NCBI GenBank assembly: GCA_023653785.1
Contig: JAMKCH010001630.1
Span: forward strand, 1 to 64,000
Direction of reading: 5' to 3'
DNA: 64,000 bases
Origin: Ophioderma brevispina
Taxonomy: Eukaryota; Echinodermata; Ophiuroidea; Amphilepidida; Ophiodermatidae
Shown here: one piece after another, positions 61,392 to 64,000 of the stretch
How positions within the stretch are numbered: position 1 is the first letter of the stretch
How the letters are laid out: each line of letters opens with the position of its first letter
Notes under the pieces: generated by a model
Seen by the model: only the letters and a program-made list of their open reading frames with translations
Database searches by the model: none
Told to the model about the DNA's origin: nothing
Program-made: the position numbers and the translations under genes

Positions 61392-61752
61392 ATTAAAGGC
61401 ACTATCAGTAATTTGCCTAAATCAGACTATTTTAAAAAAAATGGTTCAAAAAAGATTTTTGCAGTCTGTACAAGTACAGATACCGAATACATCATGCAAA
61501 GATAAGCCAGAAAGGCAACCGAATAAGGACAAAAATTGGTCTATATTAGTCATTACTGTCCGTACGAAACTTAATGGCAACAATACCTGAATGGAGGCAT
61601 ATCTTTTAAACACTGCCATTTTCTTCCTTTTCTGTCAATTCTTCAGTTGGAAAGGAAATAATGAGAATTCTATCAGACTTATCCTTCTTTAAGCTATTCT
61701 AACAAATTGAAAGTATTGACCCTTTCAGATGAATCAATGATAGTGAAATTAA
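61392..61752. mobile_element. MITE family A copy 3
   Basis: TTAAAGGCACTATCAGTAAT to GAATCAATGATAGTGAAATT. Internal GTCCGTACGAAACTTAATGG and CAGACTTATCCTTC match the other copies. Confidence 0.82.
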
Positions 61753-64000
61753 CATAATCCTATAAAGCATTGAATTGGGGATGCCTTTGCTGAAATCGGC
61801 ATCTATTATAAATAAAGAATTTATATATTTTTTTCAGAAACAAAAGGTTTGGAAGCATACATGTCCTGTAAGACCCTCTTTGTTCCCAAAAAAATTCTCA
61901 AAATGGGGAAAACCAAATGGTCTGATCTGGCAGTTAGCCTGCACTGGTACTAATAAATGTATTTCAATATTCCAAGGATAATCTCACTGGATTTCACATT
62001 CTGACTAATCAAGTTAACAAATTGAGTCCCTTTGTACCCATCCATGGAGAGTATGTACCTAATGGTTTAATTAAATTAATTTAATTATTTATATATTTTT
62101 AAATACAAAAGGAAATAATTAACAGCAGAGCCAAGACTGCACTAAAACTTTCAATGAAATAAAACATTAGTGCGGTTTGGGCTGCAAGTGTCAAAAGGAG
62201 GAATTGTCCCCACTCTTTACTCTGACAGACTGACATCCTATAATGTGAACTACACAGGGTGATTTAGGTTTTGTAACAAGAGGATTTCAAGGACATCTAT
62301 ATTTTCTGTGATATTTAGTGATTATCATATTAGATTAGACAATCAAATAGATTCCCTACTTATTTGGCTGCAGGAATAACTTAAAATGAAAGCAAAATGG
62401 ATTTGTACTCAGGCTATATGCTTTAGAATTGCAAGGAAAACATAGGCTGAATTTCGTTTTTGCTCCTATACGAAAATTACAATTCCACAATTTTTGGTAC
62501 CAAAGAAACAGTTTCAGCTTAGTCCTTTCAGATGGGGGAGATTTATAGAAAGCTTTCGACCAGTGCAGAAATCAGGATTTTCACATATTTTTAACATTTT
62601 TCGGGACACCTGTTATTGATAATCTATCGTTGCACCTTTAAAGAATGCAAGTTTTTTAAAGGTGGGTTCACCATTTTCCTGAAATCTTAGAGAATGTGTC
62701 TATGTTGTTGGTGATGGAGTGTTTAGCAAACAACCTGAAAAACTGCTAGTAGGTCTAGAAGGATTGGATTCAAAATATGGCCCATTACAGATACACTTTT
62801 ACATAAGTGGTTTGTTCATGAAAGCTTCATTGACATGATTGAACGCAATGAATATTGACACAAAGTGACCCACTTTGATTGAAGATATTTTCTGTTTTGA
62901 AGTTTAGATGTATTACTGATGCTGAAACACTGACCTTATATAAAATGTGAGTGGGGATCCCGTGCTTACATTACTTAAGTCATTTGTTCTTGATGAATAT
63001 ATGGTAGGAACAGATTGAGAACGCTTTATTTAATGCAGATTTTCCAGTCTGAAACTTACATATAATAGTAAGTCAAATCCTCATTCTGTGACTAATCTTG
63101 GCAAGTGTAGGTTTGACGAATTGATTTGAATTCAAGGACATGTTAGAAGTTTTTTAGCCCACATGTCCTTATGGAAATTTTGGCCAATTTCCACAGAGAG
63201 GGGGGTTAAAGTTTTTCTACAGGGATAAATTTTAAATAATGTCCAAAACGTTTTTATAGCTCAAAATTGTTTTTGTCTGGTAACAAGGAGTAAAAAACGT
63301 CTATGGAAGGTTCGGTAAAAATGCATCGTTATGGAGATATACAGCAAAATAGGCTTAAAGGTCAAATGTTATTCAGCAAAGGTAACATCTTATACAGTTT
63401 GTTGAGTTAAAAGTTTCTTTAAAAAGTGATAAAATTACTTGATTTAAATTATGTAGGTAATACCTACAGGTGTAGGATCTGGAATTTTGTACCCCATTGA
63501 AGTGGTGTGCGGGTAAAAGTGCCTCCCTCCCCTGGAACCACGAGAAGATATACCCATATTACACAGAAACAGTTACAGATTTCACCTTAACAAATTTACA
63601 GAACCATTTTGTTCTCATAGGCAATTATTGCACAAAAATTTAGGGGTGAGTAGAAAAGGGTTAAAATAGTCAATCAAAGATGTGCTCCAAAAACTGTCCT
63701 TAAAAGGTGCGCGTTCCGATCGTCTTTTGGGACCTCCTGATATACCCGGAAGTAGCATCGATTTGATAATCGATGAGCCTATTTTTCTCATTGTGTGGCC
63801 TGAAATTGAGCCCTCAAATCTATCATTCCCAAAGAGATAAACACCAAAACCGATGTTTTATGGTTAACCATCAAATTAGGAACAGTATTGAATAGGGCTT
63901 TGCAACATGCCATTATTTGGTTCTGCCATCAAAACCGCAAGTTTGTTTTCCCACGGACTTGATGGGGTTTGTTGACGCAAGTGCAGGCTCTCATATCAAG
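61753..64000. other. Non-coding, one weak terminal-exon candidate
   Basis: Acceptor-like ttttttttcag ends at 61,837. It is followed by an open frame in which the segment LEAYMSCKTLFVPKKILKM leads to a stop at 61,951. No family match, so it is recorded without a call. 62,500-62,640 shares a short repeat end with 42.3 kb. The remainder shows nothing. Confidence 0.35.

Noticed and set aside
61838..61953. Terminal-exon-like frame after a strong polypyrimidine acceptor
   Set aside because: Does not resemble the ADCK5 C-terminus or any family I can name; could be chance.

Overview
This is animal genomic DNA, probably from a marine invertebrate. It is AT-rich and intron-dominated, with GT-AG splice sites, CR1/L2- and RTE-type LINE relics, many terminal-inverted-repeat (TIR) elements and long minisatellites. 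The species cannot be named from the sequence; a deuterostome is only a guess.

One host gene is recognisable: an ADCK5-like gene (aarF/UbiB/ABC1 atypical kinase family) on the + strand, spread over about 35 kb (16,493-52,118). Eight exons can be aligned in the family order: Y-V-K-L-G-Q (16.5 kb), A-A-A-S loop (17.1 kb), [12 protein letters not shown] (27.5 kb), QQELDFELEG (38.8 kb), HADPHPGN (42.5 kb), VRKGPDGKA plus the damaged DHG region (44.5 kb), DFWRAIVERDEEAM (47.0 kb) and a C-terminal helical exon (51.9 kb). The N-terminal exons, one exon between 38.98 and 42.48 kb, and the last exons were not found. Three exons read cleanly. Five carry one or more single-base indels, so this is either an unpolished long-read assembly of a live gene or an intron-containing decaying copy.

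The rest is mobile and repetitive DNA. 0-16 kb: dispersed inverted repeats, TIR elements (5.5-7.1, 11.7-12.1, 13.86-14.05, 14.39-14.75, 15.78-16.26 kb) and short tandem repeats. 17.3-27.3 kb (intron after the A-A-A-S exon): a 66-68 bp minisatellite that appears to be seeded by that exon's 3' end and splice donor. It is broken up by a TA-flanked MITE, a 7.4-kb foldback element whose long TIRs are arrays of a ~159-bp satellite (with a 5'-truncated CR1/L2 LINE inside), a second MITE, and a 737-bp palindromic element built from CTCC-N6-GGAG palindromes. 29-34.4 kb: an antisense RTE-type LINE split in its coding region by a 4.1-kb element with ~430-bp TIRs. 35.2-38.35 kb: a TTAA-flanked element carrying a 1.6-kb minisatellite of the palindrome GGACAATGTCC. 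40-52 kb: a ~320-bp foldback, a CpG-rich 45-bp minisatellite, an antisense CR1-like LINE abutting an exon, nested MITEs, a periodic TTCCGTTCACA/TCACGTCC motif and a 1.4-kb TIR element. 55-64 kb: A-rich low-complexity DNA, a tRNA-like promoter, TCTG repeats, a ~150-bp tandem array and one more MITE.

All recognised LINE relics lie on the - strand, antisense to the ADCK5-like gene. No intact transposase, reverse transcriptase or other complete foreign gene was found.
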